A stretch of 64,000 nucleotides of DNA from Sphingopyxis sp. (GTDB taxonomy: Bacteria > Pseudomonadota > Alphaproteobacteria > Sphingomonadales > Sphingomonadaceae): the NCBI GenBank assembly GCA_002733865.1, contig NVXM01000004.1:113090-177089 (forward strand), read 5' to 3'. This document shows positions 16,529 to 26,254 of the stretch, piece by piece. Both the position numbers and the translations under genes were made by a program. Below the pieces are notes generated by a model. The model ran no database searches and was not told the origin of the DNA. It saw only the letters and a list, made by a program, of their open reading frames with translations. Numbering within the stretch: position 1 is the stretch's first letter; every line of letters starts with the position of its first letter.

Positions 16529-19500
16529 CTATGCGACCGCCATCAGGCTGGCGTTGCCGCCTGCAGCGGTGGTATCGATGGAAATGGCGATTTCCTCGAG
16601 CAGCCAGTCGGTCCGGTAGCCACCCTTGCCGATACCGAGTTGAACAATCGGAACCGAGTTTTGCTGCGCCGCCACCGCTTTCAGCCAGGGCCGGATGTCT
16701 TTGCCGGTATCCTCGATCAGAATTTGCGCAAAGCGCGGCTCGGATTCCCAGTCTTCTGTCCATTGCAGGCGCTGGCCGACCTTGGGCGGGAGGTCCGCGG
16801 CAAGGGCGCGAGTCGCTTCGCTGTCGGGTACGAACGGCAAATTGCCGGTCGCAAAAATCGCGAGCAGCTGATCCCGGAGCCCTTCGGCGGTTTCCGGCAC
16901 CAACAGCACACGGCCACGGGGGTGGACGCCATAGAGATTCTTTTCGCCGACCGGACCGGGAAGCTCGACGAAGCTGTCGAGGCGCGGAGCCTTGTGACCA
17001 TATGGCGCTGGCGCGTCTTCGGTCACTCGTACAAACCGGGCCAGCTCTTCATAATCGGGGTCAAGAACCGGGCCGCGTTCGATCGTCGTGCTGCGCGGTG
17101 CATTTTTGACCAGACGGCCAATATACAGCGGTCCGCCCGCCTTGGGTCCGGTGCCGGACAGATCGCGCCCGCCAAAAGGCTGAACGCCGACAATCGCGCC
17201 AATGACATTGCGATTGATGTAGATATTGCCGACCTGCGCCTGCGCGGAGATATCGGCAATGGTCTTGTCGATCCGGCTGTGCAGGCCGAAGGTCAGGCCA
17301 TAGCCTGTCGAATTGATCTGCTCCATCACCTCGCCGACCTGTTTGCGGGCATAGCGCATTACATGCAGCACCGGTCCAAAGACTTCCCGCCCGAGCTGGC
17401 CGATATGATCAATCTCGATGATCGTCGGCGCCACAAATGTGCCGTGCCGGGTGCTTTCATCAAGCGTCGGCTGCTGGATTTTGCGTCCGGCTTCCCGCAT
17501 CTTTTCAATATGGGTGGTGATTGTCTCGCAGGCGTTTGCGGTGATCACCGGTCCGACATCGACGCACAATTCGTCGGTTGGCCCGATCTTGAGCTCGGCC
17601 AGCGCGCCCTTGAGCATTAACAGCAGTTCATCGGCAATATCTTCCTGCACGCACAGGATCCGCAGCGCCGAACAACGCTGCCCGGCGCTGTCAAAGGCAG
17701 AAGCAATCACATCGCGGACAACCTGTTCCGGCAGGGCCGAGGAGTCGACCACCATCGCGTTCTGCCCGCCGGTTTCGGCAATGAGCCTCAGCGGTGATCC
17801 ATCCGGCAAGGTGCGCTCCGCCAGCTGCGCCTGAATCAGCTTGGCGACTTCGGTCGAGCCGGTGAAGATGACACCGCAGACTTCGGAAGCACCGCACAGG
17901 GCTGCGCCGATCGAACCGTCGCCGGGCACCAGCTGCACCACCGCTTCGGGGATGCCGGCTTCGTATAATATGGAGACGAGCTGAGCGGCCACCAAGGGCG
18001 TTTCTTCCGCAGGTTTGGCCAGCACGGTATTGCCCGCGACCAGAGCTGCGGCCACTTCCCCGGTAAAGATCGCCAGCGGGAAGTTCCACGGACTGATGCA
18101 AACCATCGGGCCTAGCGGCTCGACATTGTCATCAAATGTCGCTCGGGCCTGCTCCGCATAATAGCGCAGAAAATCGACTGCCTCGCGCACTTCGGCGATC
18201 GCATTGGGCAGCGACTTGCCGGCTTCGCGCATGATCAGGCCGAGCAGCGGCTCCATCCGTTCGTCGAGCAAGTCTGCGGCCTTTTCCAGCGCCCGGGCAC
18301 GCTCTTCCACATGAGATCGCGACCAGTCCGGAAACGCCTCGGCCGCCACCCGTGCGGCCTGCGATGCTTCCTCCGGCGTGGCCCAGACGATCTGTCCAAC
18401 GACGTCGCGTTCGTCGCCGGGATTCACGACATCCTCGGCATCGCGGGTGATAGTCAGTCCGGCAATCATAGGTTCCGCGTGCCAATCGACCGATACGCTG
18501 TCACGGAGATTTTGCGAGATCCGGACCAGAACAGTTTCGTCGCTGAGATCCAGCCCACGCGAGTTTCGCCGGTCAGGATAAAGATCCTCCGGAAGCGCGA
18601 TCAGCGGATGCTGGGAGCCTGTCGGTTCAATCTCCTGAACCTCCTTAACCGGGTCGACGAGCAGATCGCTGATCGGGACATTCTCATCCCAGATCCGGTT
18701 GACGAAAGAGGAATTGGCACCGTTTTCCAGCAGCCGGCGGACGAGATAGGCGAGCAGCGTCTCGTGGGTTCCGACAGGCGCATAGATGCGGCAAGGCCGA
18801 TTGAGCTTCTTCGCGCTGACGACTTCGTCATAAAGCTCTTCGCCCATGCCGTGAAGGCACTGGAACTCGTAATCGCCGATGCTGAAGTCATCGCCTGCCA
18901 GGTGGTAAATGGTCGAAAGGGTTTGCGCATTATGCGTGGCAAATTGCGGGAAGACGGCATCACCCGCGGCGAGCAACTTGCGCGCGCAGGCGATATAGCT
19001 GACATCCGTATGCACTTTGCGGGTAAACACCGGAAACCCGGCCAGCCCCTCTACCTGCGTCCGTTTGATCTCGCTGTCCCAATAGGCGCCCTTGACCAGG
19101 CGAACCATGATCCGGTGATCCGAGCGCTTCGCCAGATCGATGAGCCAGTCGAGCACATAGGGGCAACGCTTGCCATAAGCCTGAACGACAAAACCCAGCC
19201 CGTGCCAGCCGTCCAGAGCGTCATCCAGCGCCAGCGCTTCGACAATATCGAGCGAAAGCTCCAGCCGGTCGGCCTCTTCGGCATCAATGTTCAGGCCGAT
19301 GTCATATTTCTTGGCGAGCAGCGCCAGCGCGCGAACGCGCGGCAGCAGCTCTTCCATCACCCGGCCCGCTTGCGCCCGGACATAGCGGGGATGCAGCGCC
19401 GACAATTTGATGGAAATGCCGGGGCCAGTATAGACACCGCGTCCATTGGCAGCCTTACCAATGGCGTGCAGAGCGCGCTCATAGTCATCATAATAGCGGT

Positions 19501-20176
19501 CGGCGTCCGCCATGGTCATCGCCGCCTCGCCAAGCATGTCATAGCTGTAAGTAAAGCCAAGAGCTTCTTTCTTTCCGGCCCGCTGGAGCGCTTCCTTGAT
19601 CGATTCGCCGGTAACGAACTGTTCACCCATCATCTGCATCGCCATGTTGACGCCGCTGCGAATGACCGGCTCGCCGGACCGTTTCAGCAGCGCCGACAGC
19701 GATGAGCCAAGACCGCTTTCATTGATCGGCGAGACGAACTTGCCCGACACAACCAAGCCCCATGTCGCAGCATTGACGAACACCGAGCGCCCGTCGCCCA
19801 GATGCGAGCGCCAGTCACCGGTTGCGATCTTGTCGCTGATCAGGGCGTCGCGGGTCGCGTTATCGGGGATCCGCAGCAAGGCTTCGGCCAGGCACATCAG
19901 CGCGATGCCCTCCTGGCTGGACAGCGAATATTCCTTCACCAGTCCTTCAATACCGCCGCCGCGGCCCTTCTTGCGCATGGTCTCAACCAGATCATGGGCG
20001 GTCTGCGCAATCGCCTTGCCCTCGGCGTCCGAGACCCGCGCCTGTTCGAGCAAAGGCATAACGCAATCGGCCTCGGGCCGACGATACGCAGCGGTAATGG
20101 CAGCGCGCAAGGGTGTCACCGGTGAAATGGCTGGCGCGAAATTCTTGAAAGGAAGGGTCTGGTTTACTTGGTGCAC
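16529..20176 (-). CDS. putA: Bifunctional proline dehydrogenase / glutamate-semialdehyde dehydrogenase PutA
   Basis: 1215 residues. It oxidises proline to glutamate in two steps with channelled intermediate. The FAD-dependent PRODH domain (about 90-480) has [29 protein letters not shown] and [20 protein letters not shown]. The NAD-dependent aldehyde dehydrogenase domain (about 520-1010) has the catalytic Cys in [13 protein letters not shown]-terminal extension of about 180 residues is the ALDH-superfamily-like domain of long PutAs. The N-terminal ribbon-helix-helix DNA-binding domain of E. coli PutA is missing, so it cannot repress its own gene, and no Lrp-type regulator is adjacent. Confidence 0.96.
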   Translation of the reverse strand: MHQVNQTLPFKNFAPAISPVTPLRAAITAAYRRPEADCVMPLLEQARVSDAEGKAIAQTAHDLVETMRKKGRGGGIEGLVKEYSLSSQEGIALMCLAEALLRIPDNATRDALISDKIATGDWRSHLGDGRSVFVNAATWGLVVSGKFVSPINESGLGSSLSALLKRSGEPVIRSGVNMAMQMMGEQFVTGESIKEALQRAGKKEALGFTYSYDMLGEAAMTMADADRYYDDYERALHAIGKAANGRGVYTGPGISIKLSALHPRYVRAQAGRVMEELLPRVRALALLAKKYDIGLNIDAEEADRLELSLDIVEALALDDALDGWHGLGFVVQAYGKRCPYVLDWLIDLAKRSDHRIMVRLVKGAYWDSEIKRTQVEGLAGFPVFTRKVHTDVSYIACARKLLAAGDAVFPQFATHNAQTLSTIYHLAGDDFSIGDYEFQCLHGMGEELYDEVVSAKKLNRPCRIYAPVGTHETLLAYLVRRLLENGANSSFVNRIWDENVPISDLLVDPVKEVQEIEPTGSQHPLIALPEDLYPDRRNSRGLDLSDETVLVRISQNLRDSVSVDWHAEPMIAGLTITRDAEDVVNPGDERDVVGQIVWATPEEASQAARVAAEAFPDWSRSHVEERARALEKAADLLDERMEPLLGLIMREAGKSLPNAIAEVREAVDFLRYYAEQARATFDDNVEPLGPMVCISPWNFPLAIFTGEVAAALVAGNTVLAKPAEETPLVAAQLVSILYEAGIPEAVVQLVPGDGSIGAALCGASEVCGVIFTGSTEVAKLIQAQLAERTLPDGSPLRLIAETGGQNAMVVDSSALPEQVVRDVIASAFDSAGQRCSALRILCVQEDIADELLLMLKGALAELKIGPTDELCVDVGPVITANACETITTHIEKMREAGRKIQQPTLDESTRHGTFVAPTIIEIDHIGQLGREVFGPVLHVMRYARKQVGEVMEQINSTGYGLTFGLHSRIDKTIADISAQAQVGNIYINRNVIGAIVGVQPFGGRDLSGTGPKAGGPLYIGRLVKNAPRSTTIERGPVLDPDYEELARFVRVTEDAPAPYGHKAPRLDSFVELPGPVGEKNLYGVHPRGRVLLVPETAEGLRDQLLAIFATGNLPFVPDSEATRALAADLPPKVGQRLQWTEDWESEPRFAQILIEDTGKDIRPWLKAVAAQQNSVPIVQLGIGKGGYRTDWLLEEIAISIDTTAAGGNASLMAVA

Positions 20177-20378
20177 GGCTGGTCCGATCAGAAAACGAAA
20201 ATGTGGGGGCGATTCTCAGCTCGAGCTACAATATTCGCGGCGCGGGAACAACCGCAGTGGCGCGAGAAGCGTTTGCATCCTCCGCTATTGTTAATGATCC
20301 GTCGCCAGCCGCCAGTCGCAACGAGCCGATCAACGGATTAAGCACGCAAAAATGCTTACCAAATCCGCATGTGGCGGT
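20177..20378. other. Intergenic region upstream of putA
   Basis: About 200 bases between putA and the lipoprotein gene, which is transcribed toward it. It must hold the putA promoter on the minus strand. I see no convincing operator, terminator or small gene in it. Confidence 0.5.
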
Positions 20379-21008
20379 CTAGTTGGACACCAGATAATAA
20401 GCGGCCGGCTCTCTGGCGCTCGTCTCAATCCTGATCCGATATCTCCCGGTAAAAAGTGGCAGCCATTCGCAATTCATCGGCCTGGAGGAAACGCCGGTTT
20501 TACAAACATTCTCTCCCCGGCCATCGCTGATCTTGATCGACATCGGTTTGGCGGAAACCGGCACCAGGGCCACGGCAGCCTTCTTGCCCGCCAGAAAAAT
20601 CTGGTCGGTTTTGACAGCCAGCGTCGCCGAGACCGTGCCCTTTTTGTAGGAAGGGCCAAGCGCGCGACCGCGATACACCGGCAAAGTTGTTGATGGATCA
20701 ATGAGGCTTGCTTGTTCGCTCCATCGCGACGAAAGATCGTCATCCTCACCATTGTCAGGCTTGGCACCGAGGCTTGCAAGCATCTGGGCTGCTGTGCGGA
20801 GGGACGTGGCATCGGCGTTCAACTCGCCTCGTTGCCCCAACGAAATGGCATAGGCAGTACGCGCGACCGGACCGTCGTCTAAAGCAGGCTTTGGGGTATC
20901 AATATTGGCTGTCGCAGGCGAAGCCGCGCCCCCGGGACCAGCAGCGCAACCGGACAGAAGCAAAACAGATCCCAGCAGAGCGAGTAAAGATGCGTTTCGG
21001 TCAGTCAA
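20379..21008 (-). CDS. Lipoprotein coupled to the two-component system
   Basis: 209 residues. The TTG at 21008 is the likely start: it follows the kinase stop with one base between, is preceded by a GGGGGGA ribosome site, and gives a lipoprotein signal with lipobox LLSGC (Cys 21). The mature part begins Ala/Gly/Pro-rich. It ends in a small beta-sandwich-like domain with KISDGRGENVC and FTGRYRIRIETS, reminiscent of pre-peptidase-type domains found beside CHAT proteins. It probably belongs with the CHAT/FecR locus, as envelope sensor or accessory; no known family is certain. Confidence 0.7.
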   Translation of the reverse strand: MTDRNASLLALLGSVLLLSGCAAGPGGAASPATANIDTPKPALDDGPVARTAYAISLGQRGELNADATSLRTAAQMLASLGAKPDNGEDDDLSSRWSEQASLIDPSTTLPVYRGRALGPSYKKGTVSATLAVKTDQIFLAGKKAAVALVPVSAKPMSIKISDGRGENVCKTGVSSRPMNCEWLPLFTGRYRIRIETSAREPAAYYLVSN

Positions 21009-21009
21009 T

Positions 21010-22359
21010 TCAATCCCCCCTCTCCGGACTAATCTCAAATACTGCCCCCGGCTTCGCGTCGTAACAGCGAATGAACAATCCATTCCGCTCGGCCAGCGCC
21101 TGAGACAAGGCAAGGCCGAGGCCATGCCCCTTTGCGCCGCCTGCATCGATGCGGACAAAGCGCTCAAACACCTTCGTTCGCATATCATCGGCAATACCCG
21201 GGCCATTGTCACTTACCGTTATTGTTGGGCCGGGCCGAACCATCATCTTCACAGTTCCGCCTTCCGGCGTATATTTAAACGCGTTATCGAGCAGATTGGA
21301 CAATATACGCTGAAGATGGGCCGGATTGGCCATCATGCTGACCCCTGGCGTAATATCGGTGCTGAAATCGATACCCAGATCGCCGGCACTTTCGGAAAAC
21401 AGCTCGGCGATACCCTCGGCAATGACCGAAACGTCGCACTCCGACAGTCCCGTCCGGTCGCCCTTTTGCGCGCGGCTTGACGCGATATCGAGCAAGGAAT
21501 CGAGCAGTGCGATGATGTTTTTGATATCGGTACGCGCGTTTATCAAACCGATTTTCTGATCAGGTTCGACAATATCGTTCATCGCTGTGACAAGCCGATT
21601 GTCGAGATGCATCAAGGGCGTCCGCAACTCGTGCGCTGTATGGTCGGATATGTCCTTATGAGCGTTGACCAGATTGATAACACGCGACACCATTTCATTG
21701 GTGTGACGGGACAGCTCATCCAGTTCATCTCCGCGATTGTCGATATCAACTGGAGTGTCGAACTGGCCTTGGCCAACTCTGCGAAATGCGGCGTTGATTG
21801 ACGCCAGCCGGCCCCGCAGCCGCCGGGTCGACCAGAAACCGAGACCGACCACCAGCATGACGATAGCCAGCCCGGCAACCAGAAAGGCAATCCGCAACTT
21901 CACCAGCAATGCCTCCCGGCTATCGAGGTTCCAGCCGACCACAAGTTTCAGATCGGGAGCCAGTTGCGTGGCCCGCGCGAAAATCTGGCCCTTGCCAGCT
22001 AGGGATAGAACGCTGGCCTCCGAATTTTCCGATGACAGGGCCGGCCATTTTGCCAGGTTACCCTCAATCGGCGTTCCTGAGCCATCGGCCAGCAGATAAT
22101 AGTCGCTCGCACCACCGGTTCTGGTCATGGCAATACGGTCGCGGATCCGCTCGGCCAGTTCGCCTTGTCCACCGGAGACATAAATATCGGCTAAACCGGC
22201 GATATCTGTATCCACTGCGCTGCGGATCTGGCGCTCGGTCTCTGCCTTGACGATGCCGTTGGCGAGCAGAAACAGCAGCAGCACGACCAGCGCCGTAACC
22301 AGCGCGATCCAGATCGAGAATCGACCGAAGAGAGATTTGAAAGGATTGGACAACACCAC
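21010..22359 (-). CDS. Membrane sensor histidine kinase
   Basis: 449 residues. Two membrane helices (about 14-36 and 155-176) flank a periplasmic sensor domain of about 115 residues. HAMP follows (about 178-230). HisKA has the phospho-acceptor H243 in SDHTAHELRTPL. HATPase shows NLLDNAFKYTPEGG, VSDNGPGIADD and GHGLGLALSQALAE. The start is GTG (22359), two bases after the response regulator stop. It should phosphorylate the regulator upstream. The stimulus is unknown, but a lipoprotein gene is directly coupled behind it. Confidence 0.92.
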   Translation of the reverse strand: MVLSNPFKSLFGRFSIWIALVTALVVLLLFLLANGIVKAETERQIRSAVDTDIAGLADIYVSGGQGELAERIRDRIAMTRTGGASDYYLLADGSGTPIEGNLAKWPALSSENSEASVLSLAGKGQIFARATQLAPDLKLVVGWNLDSREALLVKLRIAFLVAGLAIVMLVVGLGFWSTRRLRGRLASINAAFRRVGQGQFDTPVDIDNRGDELDELSRHTNEMVSRVINLVNAHKDISDHTAHELRTPLMHLDNRLVTAMNDIVEPDQKIGLINARTDIKNIIALLDSLLDIASSRAQKGDRTGLSECDVSVIAEGIAELFSESAGDLGIDFSTDITPGVSMMANPAHLQRILSNLLDNAFKYTPEGGTVKMMVRPGPTITVSDNGPGIADDMRTKVFERFVRIDAGGAKGHGLGLALSQALAERNGLFIRCYDAKPGAVFEISPERGD

Positions 22360-22361
22360 GA

Positions 22362-23045
22362 TCAGCCGGCCAGCAAACGGTACCCGGCCCCCCAGATAGT
22401 CTCGAGGATCGGGCCGTCAAAACCTTCCTCCAGCTTGCGCCGGAGCCGCCCGACATTCACGTCAATGACGTTGGTCTGCGGATCGAAGTTCAAATTCCAC
22501 ACATCCCGCAACAACATCTCGCGGGTAACGGTCTCACCGGCATTTTGCATGAAATATTTGAACAGCTCGAATTCCTTTGGGCTCAATGGAATATGTCGCC
22601 CTTGGCGGTGCGCCGTACGCGCCTTGATATGACATTCCAGATCGCCGAAAATTATCACTGCGCTATGAGATTGTCCACTCGCCCGGCGATGCAAGGCCCG
22701 GACCCGGGCAATCAGCTCTTCCTGTTCAAACGGCTTGGCGAGATAATCATCAACTCCGGCATCCAGACCCTCGATCCGCTTTTCCGTCCGGCCCAGGGCA
22801 GAAAGCATCAATACCGGAAGGGCAACGCCTGCGGCACGCAATTTGGTGATGATATCGATACCGCTCATATCCGGCAGCATCCGGTCAAGAATGACCAGAT
22901 CAAATTCCTCTTCCGACGCCAGCCGAAGTCCATCCTTGCCATTTGCCGCATTTACCACGTCGTCGCCCACCCGCGACAGCACATCCGCCACCATCTTCGC
23001 CGCTTGCAAATCATCCTCTACATGCAAAATGCGCAAGTTGTTCAT
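22362..23045 (-). CDS. OmpR/PhoB-family response regulator
   Basis: 227 residues. The receiver domain has the acidic pair E10/D11 and the phospho-acceptor D54 in LVILDRMLP. The C-terminal winged helix (about 130-225) shows LSPKEFELFKYFMQN and TNVIDVNVGRLRRKLE. It is first in an operon with the kinase and lipoprotein. A 16-bp element in its own promoter recurs before two other genes of the locus, so it is likely autoregulated and the local master regulator (inference). Confidence 0.94.
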   Translation of the reverse strand: MNNLRILHVEDDLQAAKMVADVLSRVGDDVVNAANGKDGLRLASEEEFDLVILDRMLPDMSGIDIITKLRAAGVALPVLMLSALGRTEKRIEGLDAGVDDYLAKPFEQEELIARVRALHRRASGQSHSAVIIFGDLECHIKARTAHRQGRHIPLSPKEFELFKYFMQNAGETVTREMLLRDVWNLNFDPQTNVIDVNVGRLRRKLEEGFDGPILETIWGAGYRLLAG

Positions 23046-23116
23046 TTTGAGACTTTATCCAATATTGGTGGCGACAATTGATGTCGGATATAGGCGTTGT
23101 CGACCTCGAAAATATA

Positions 23117-23132
23117 GTTACAAATGCTGTTA
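23117..23132 (-). promoter_or_regulatory. Candidate response-regulator site, copy 1
   Basis: Read on the minus strand it is TAACAGCATTTGTAAC. It matches two other 16-mers (27239-27254, 32491-32506) in the pattern TAACA-N3-TTTGT-(A/C)A(C/T). It lies 72 nt upstream of the response regulator start and 117 nt before the CHAT gene, so it could control both. Confidence 0.6.
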
Positions 23133-23248
23133 ACTCCCACAAGCCAAATGCGGATAGTTCCGCCTGCGATCTTTCTTTGCTTATTTGGAGGCCTTCTTTA
23201 TCATCGTCTCAGGAACGCACCACAGATTATTATCTCGGGGTTTTGAAC

Positions 23249-26161
23249 ATGATACGTGCTTGGTCCTTGCTGGCTGCTTTTTCGGCAGTCTTGATATCCG
23301 GTCCAATTTGGGCCTCGAGCCCGGGCAGCAATGCACCACAAGCGAGTGGCCCGGCACGTTCGATAGAAGAGGAATTCCGGCAGCTGCTGTCGCGAGACCG
23401 TTTCGACAACCCCAAGATCGAACGGGATGTCTGGCTGGATTTTACCCGCAAAATCGAGGCTGATCCTTCGGTTGCCCCAACAATCCTGGCTCAGGCCTAC
23501 AAAAATTTGGCTGTTGCCTATTTCTACACTCAAGAATTTGATCGGGGATGGCAGAATATCGAGGCCGCCTATGCGGTTATCGATGCGAACGGGCTGGAAG
23601 ATGCGGACTATATGTACGATCTGGAAAGTTACGCTTCCTTGATTTCCACCGATCTGAAGAATGTTGAGCGCGCAAAACTATATGCGAACAAGGCAATTGC
23701 GAGGGTTACACGTGTTTTTGGCGAGGAAAGCGGCGAAATGGCCTTGGCGCTCAACGCGCTGGCATACGCGGGCTTCAAGCTTGGCGACCGGACGGAGGCG
23801 ATGGCGACCATGTGCCGTGCAGCGGAACTGGGCCGCCGGACCTTGCCCGAAGCGGACCGTCTCCGGCATATCAATTCGATCAACTGCGGCGTGCACATGC
23901 ATTATATGGATGACCCCCGCGCCGGCGATGTGCTGGATGAAGCCGCAGTCGCTGCGCTGCAGGCTTTGCCACCTGATCACGCGCTGGTCGGCTATGCCTT
24001 GAACGCTTCGGGAGCGGTATTGTACCGCAATGGCCGCTTTGTTGATGCAGAGCGAATTTTCCGCCGTCAGATGGAAATTGAAGCGGAATTGCACGGGCGC
24101 AACAGCTCTTCGGTTTACGAACCCATGTCGATGCTCACAGCAGCGCTGACGTTGCAGGGGAAATTTGATGAAGCCTACACGTTGCAGCGGGAAGTTGTGA
24201 ATATCGCTGACACCATGTCCGGCGTCGCCGATTTTCGGGAGAAAGGTCAGTCCCGGGTCTTTCTCGCGACGCTGATGGATCGAACCGGCCATTCGGAAAA
24301 CAGCCTGCCCGTTTTCGATCGAGGGGTTGAAGAACTGAAAAAGGCCATGGAACCGGGTGAACCGTCGATTGCCCGTGCCCAAATCGCACGGGCCTGGCAT
24401 ATTTATCAATTCGGCGATCCGGCCGAAGCGGTCGCAGCAGCGGAAGCGCCTATTGCCGGCTTGATCAAAGCCTTGCCCGACAGCCATCAGGACCGTTTGA
24501 AAGATGAATTGCGCTATGCCGCAATGCTTTCAGCCGCGGGGCGCAAAGCTGAAGCGCTGGAATGGGCCAAAAGCGCTTCCGACCGGCTCGAAAAGCAGAT
24601 GTTCAATCTCACTGCCGGACGCCCTGAGATGGTATCGCTTTCAGAAGTGATGAAAGTCGGCTTTGGCTTGTTTGCGAAAATCGCGGTCGAGGCCGACGCG
24701 ACAGAGGATGCGGTTCGCGCAGCACAGCTGGCGCTGATTTCCGAACTGGCCCAGGCCAACGCCGACCTGGCGGTTCGGGGCGCTGCCCAGAATGACGAAG
24801 TTGCGGCGCTATTGGTTGAATTGAAAGCGAAACGGCAGGATGCCAATGCGCTCAGAGCCAAGATTATCACTGCAGTCACCGAGAATGACGGAGAGGCAAA
24901 CAGGCTCACCGCAAGATTGACCGGTCTCCAGAAGCAGATCGATGATATCAATGACAATATCTCGGGAAAATTTCCGGATTATGTCGCACTGAGCCGACCC
25001 TCTCCGGTACCCTTATCGGAAATGCAGGCCCAACTGACCGATCAGCAAACCGTTATATTCCCGCTGGAATTATCGAACGAAATATTGACGATTGCGGTTT
25101 CCAGGGACTCCGTCACCTGGGGCAAGGCCGAGAGCAGCCCGAGGGAAACCGCGGCGCTGGTAAAGAGAATCCGGACAAGCATCGACGATGCGCGGGCAAG
25201 TCTGGCTGATCGACCTGCCACTTTTGATCGCCAGGCTGCCCATCGGCTGTTCACGCTCGTCCTGCCACCGACCCTGTATCAGGGTCTGGCTGATAAAACC
25301 GAGCTGCTGTTTCCCGCCAGCGGAATTCTCGCGTCCATTTCTCCGGCATTACTGGTAACCGCCAGTGGACAAAGCGATACAACCCCCTGGCTCGTCCGGG
25401 ACAAGGCGATCGCCATATTCTCCGGTTTCAATAGCCAGCGAGCGACCAAGATACAGCCGGCATCCCAGCGCTTTGCCGGTTTCGGAAACCCGGTGCTGTC
25501 CCAGGGCAATCAAAACATATTGCAGATCGCGAGCCTGTTCAGGGGCGGAGAGGTGAACATCGAATCGCTGGCAAATTTGCCTAGCCTGCCGTCCAGCAAG
25601 GACGAACTGACCAGGCTCCGTGCGATCTTTGGCAATGACAATTCCATTCTGATCACTGGCCCGGACCTCACAGAGACATCGGCCAAGTCATTTGACTTTT
25701 CCAATTTTACGGTCGTGGCTTTTGCGACCCACGGGTTGACCAGTGGCGAGATTGACGGGCTGTCGGAACCGGCGCTGGTCCTCACGCCGCCGGCGAAGGC
25801 CAATAATCTTGATGATGGCTTGCTGACCGCCAGCGAAATTTCGCGGCTCTCTATTCCGGTCGACTGGGTCATTCTCTCGGCGTGCAACAGCAGCGGTGGC
25901 GTCAATGCCGGTGCTCCGACCTATTCCGGCCTTGCAAAAGCATTCCGCCTGGCGGGAACGCGATCGCTATTGCTTTCGCACTGGCCGGTGCGAGACGACG
26001 CGGCGGCGGTTCTTTCAGTCGAGACCGTCACGAATGCCAAAAATGGCATGAGCCGGGCCGAGGCATTGCGGCAGGCGCAGTTAAAATTGATGGCGGATCC
26101 GACCGTTCCCGGTGCCGATAACCCGGCGGTATGGGCGCCATTCATATTGATTGGTGATTAG
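23249..26161 (+). CDS. Exported TPR-CHAT (caspase-like) protein
   Basis: 970 residues. The ATG at 23249 follows CGGGG and gives a signal peptide (SLLAAFSAVLISGPIWAS), so the protein is placed outside the cytoplasm. Residues about 30-460 are TPR-like helical repeats. About 520-620 is a helical, possibly coiled-coil linker. The CHAT domain (about 650-970) keeps the caspase-like dyad: H828 in FATHGLTSGE and C879 in ILSACNSSGG, followed by LLLSHWPVRDD. CHAT proteins are cysteine proteases or their relatives. Divergent from the response regulator; its target may be a neighbour in this locus. The frame is open to 23078 upstream, but that part looks non-coding. Confidence 0.9.
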   Translation: MIRAWSLLAAFSAVLISGPIWASSPGSNAPQASGPARSIEEEFRQLLSRDRFDNPKIERDVWLDFTRKIEADPSVAPTILAQAYKNLAVAYFYTQEFDRGWQNIEAAYAVIDANGLEDADYMYDLESYASLISTDLKNVERAKLYANKAIARVTRVFGEESGEMALALNALAYAGFKLGDRTEAMATMCRAAELGRRTLPEADRLRHINSINCGVHMHYMDDPRAGDVLDEAAVAALQALPPDHALVGYALNASGAVLYRNGRFVDAERIFRRQMEIEAELHGRNSSSVYEPMSMLTAALTLQGKFDEAYTLQREVVNIADTMSGVADFREKGQSRVFLATLMDRTGHSENSLPVFDRGVEELKKAMEPGEPSIARAQIARAWHIYQFGDPAEAVAAAEAPIAGLIKALPDSHQDRLKDELRYAAMLSAAGRKAEALEWAKSASDRLEKQMFNLTAGRPEMVSLSEVMKVGFGLFAKIAVEADATEDAVRAAQLALISELAQANADLAVRGAAQNDEVAALLVELKAKRQDANALRAKIITAVTENDGEANRLTARLTGLQKQIDDINDNISGKFPDYVALSRPSPVPLSEMQAQLTDQQTVIFPLELSNEILTIAVSRDSVTWGKAESSPRETAALVKRIRTSIDDARASLADRPATFDRQAAHRLFTLVLPPTLYQGLADKTELLFPASGILASISPALLVTASGQSDTTPWLVRDKAIAIFSGFNSQRATKIQPASQRFAGFGNPVLSQGNQNILQIASLFRGGEVNIESLANLPSLPSSKDELTRLRAIFGNDNSILITGPDLTETSAKSFDFSNFTVVAFATHGLTSGEIDGLSEPALVLTPPAKANNLDDGLLTASEISRLSIPVDWVILSACNSSGGVNAGAPTYSGLAKAFRLAGTRSLLLSHWPVRDDAAAVLSVETVTNAKNGMSRAEALRQAQLKLMADPTVPGADNPAVWAPFILIGD

Positions 26162-26190
26162 GCGCTTTCCCACAGTACGCAAAAAATGAA

Positions 26191-26219
26191 AGGACGCCCT
26201 CCGGGATAGAGGACGCCCT
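26191..26219. repeat. Short direct repeat after the CHAT gene
   Basis: AGGACGCCCT occurs at 26191-26200 and again at 26210-26219, in the gap between the convergent CHAT and SH3 genes. Being direct rather than inverted, it does not fold as a simple terminator. Confidence 0.5.
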
Positions 26220-26254
26220 TCCTTATCAGTGATATCCCTGCGCCGGGGTCGCAA

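Noticed and set aside
18311..19705. Long antisense frame (464 codons) inside putA, and another at 16487-17620
   Set aside because: Both are shadows of the strongly biased putA coding sequence and contain no domain motif.
26191..26219. Repeat after the CHAT gene as an intrinsic terminator
   Set aside because: The two copies of AGGACGCCCT are direct, not inverted, so they cannot form the stem.
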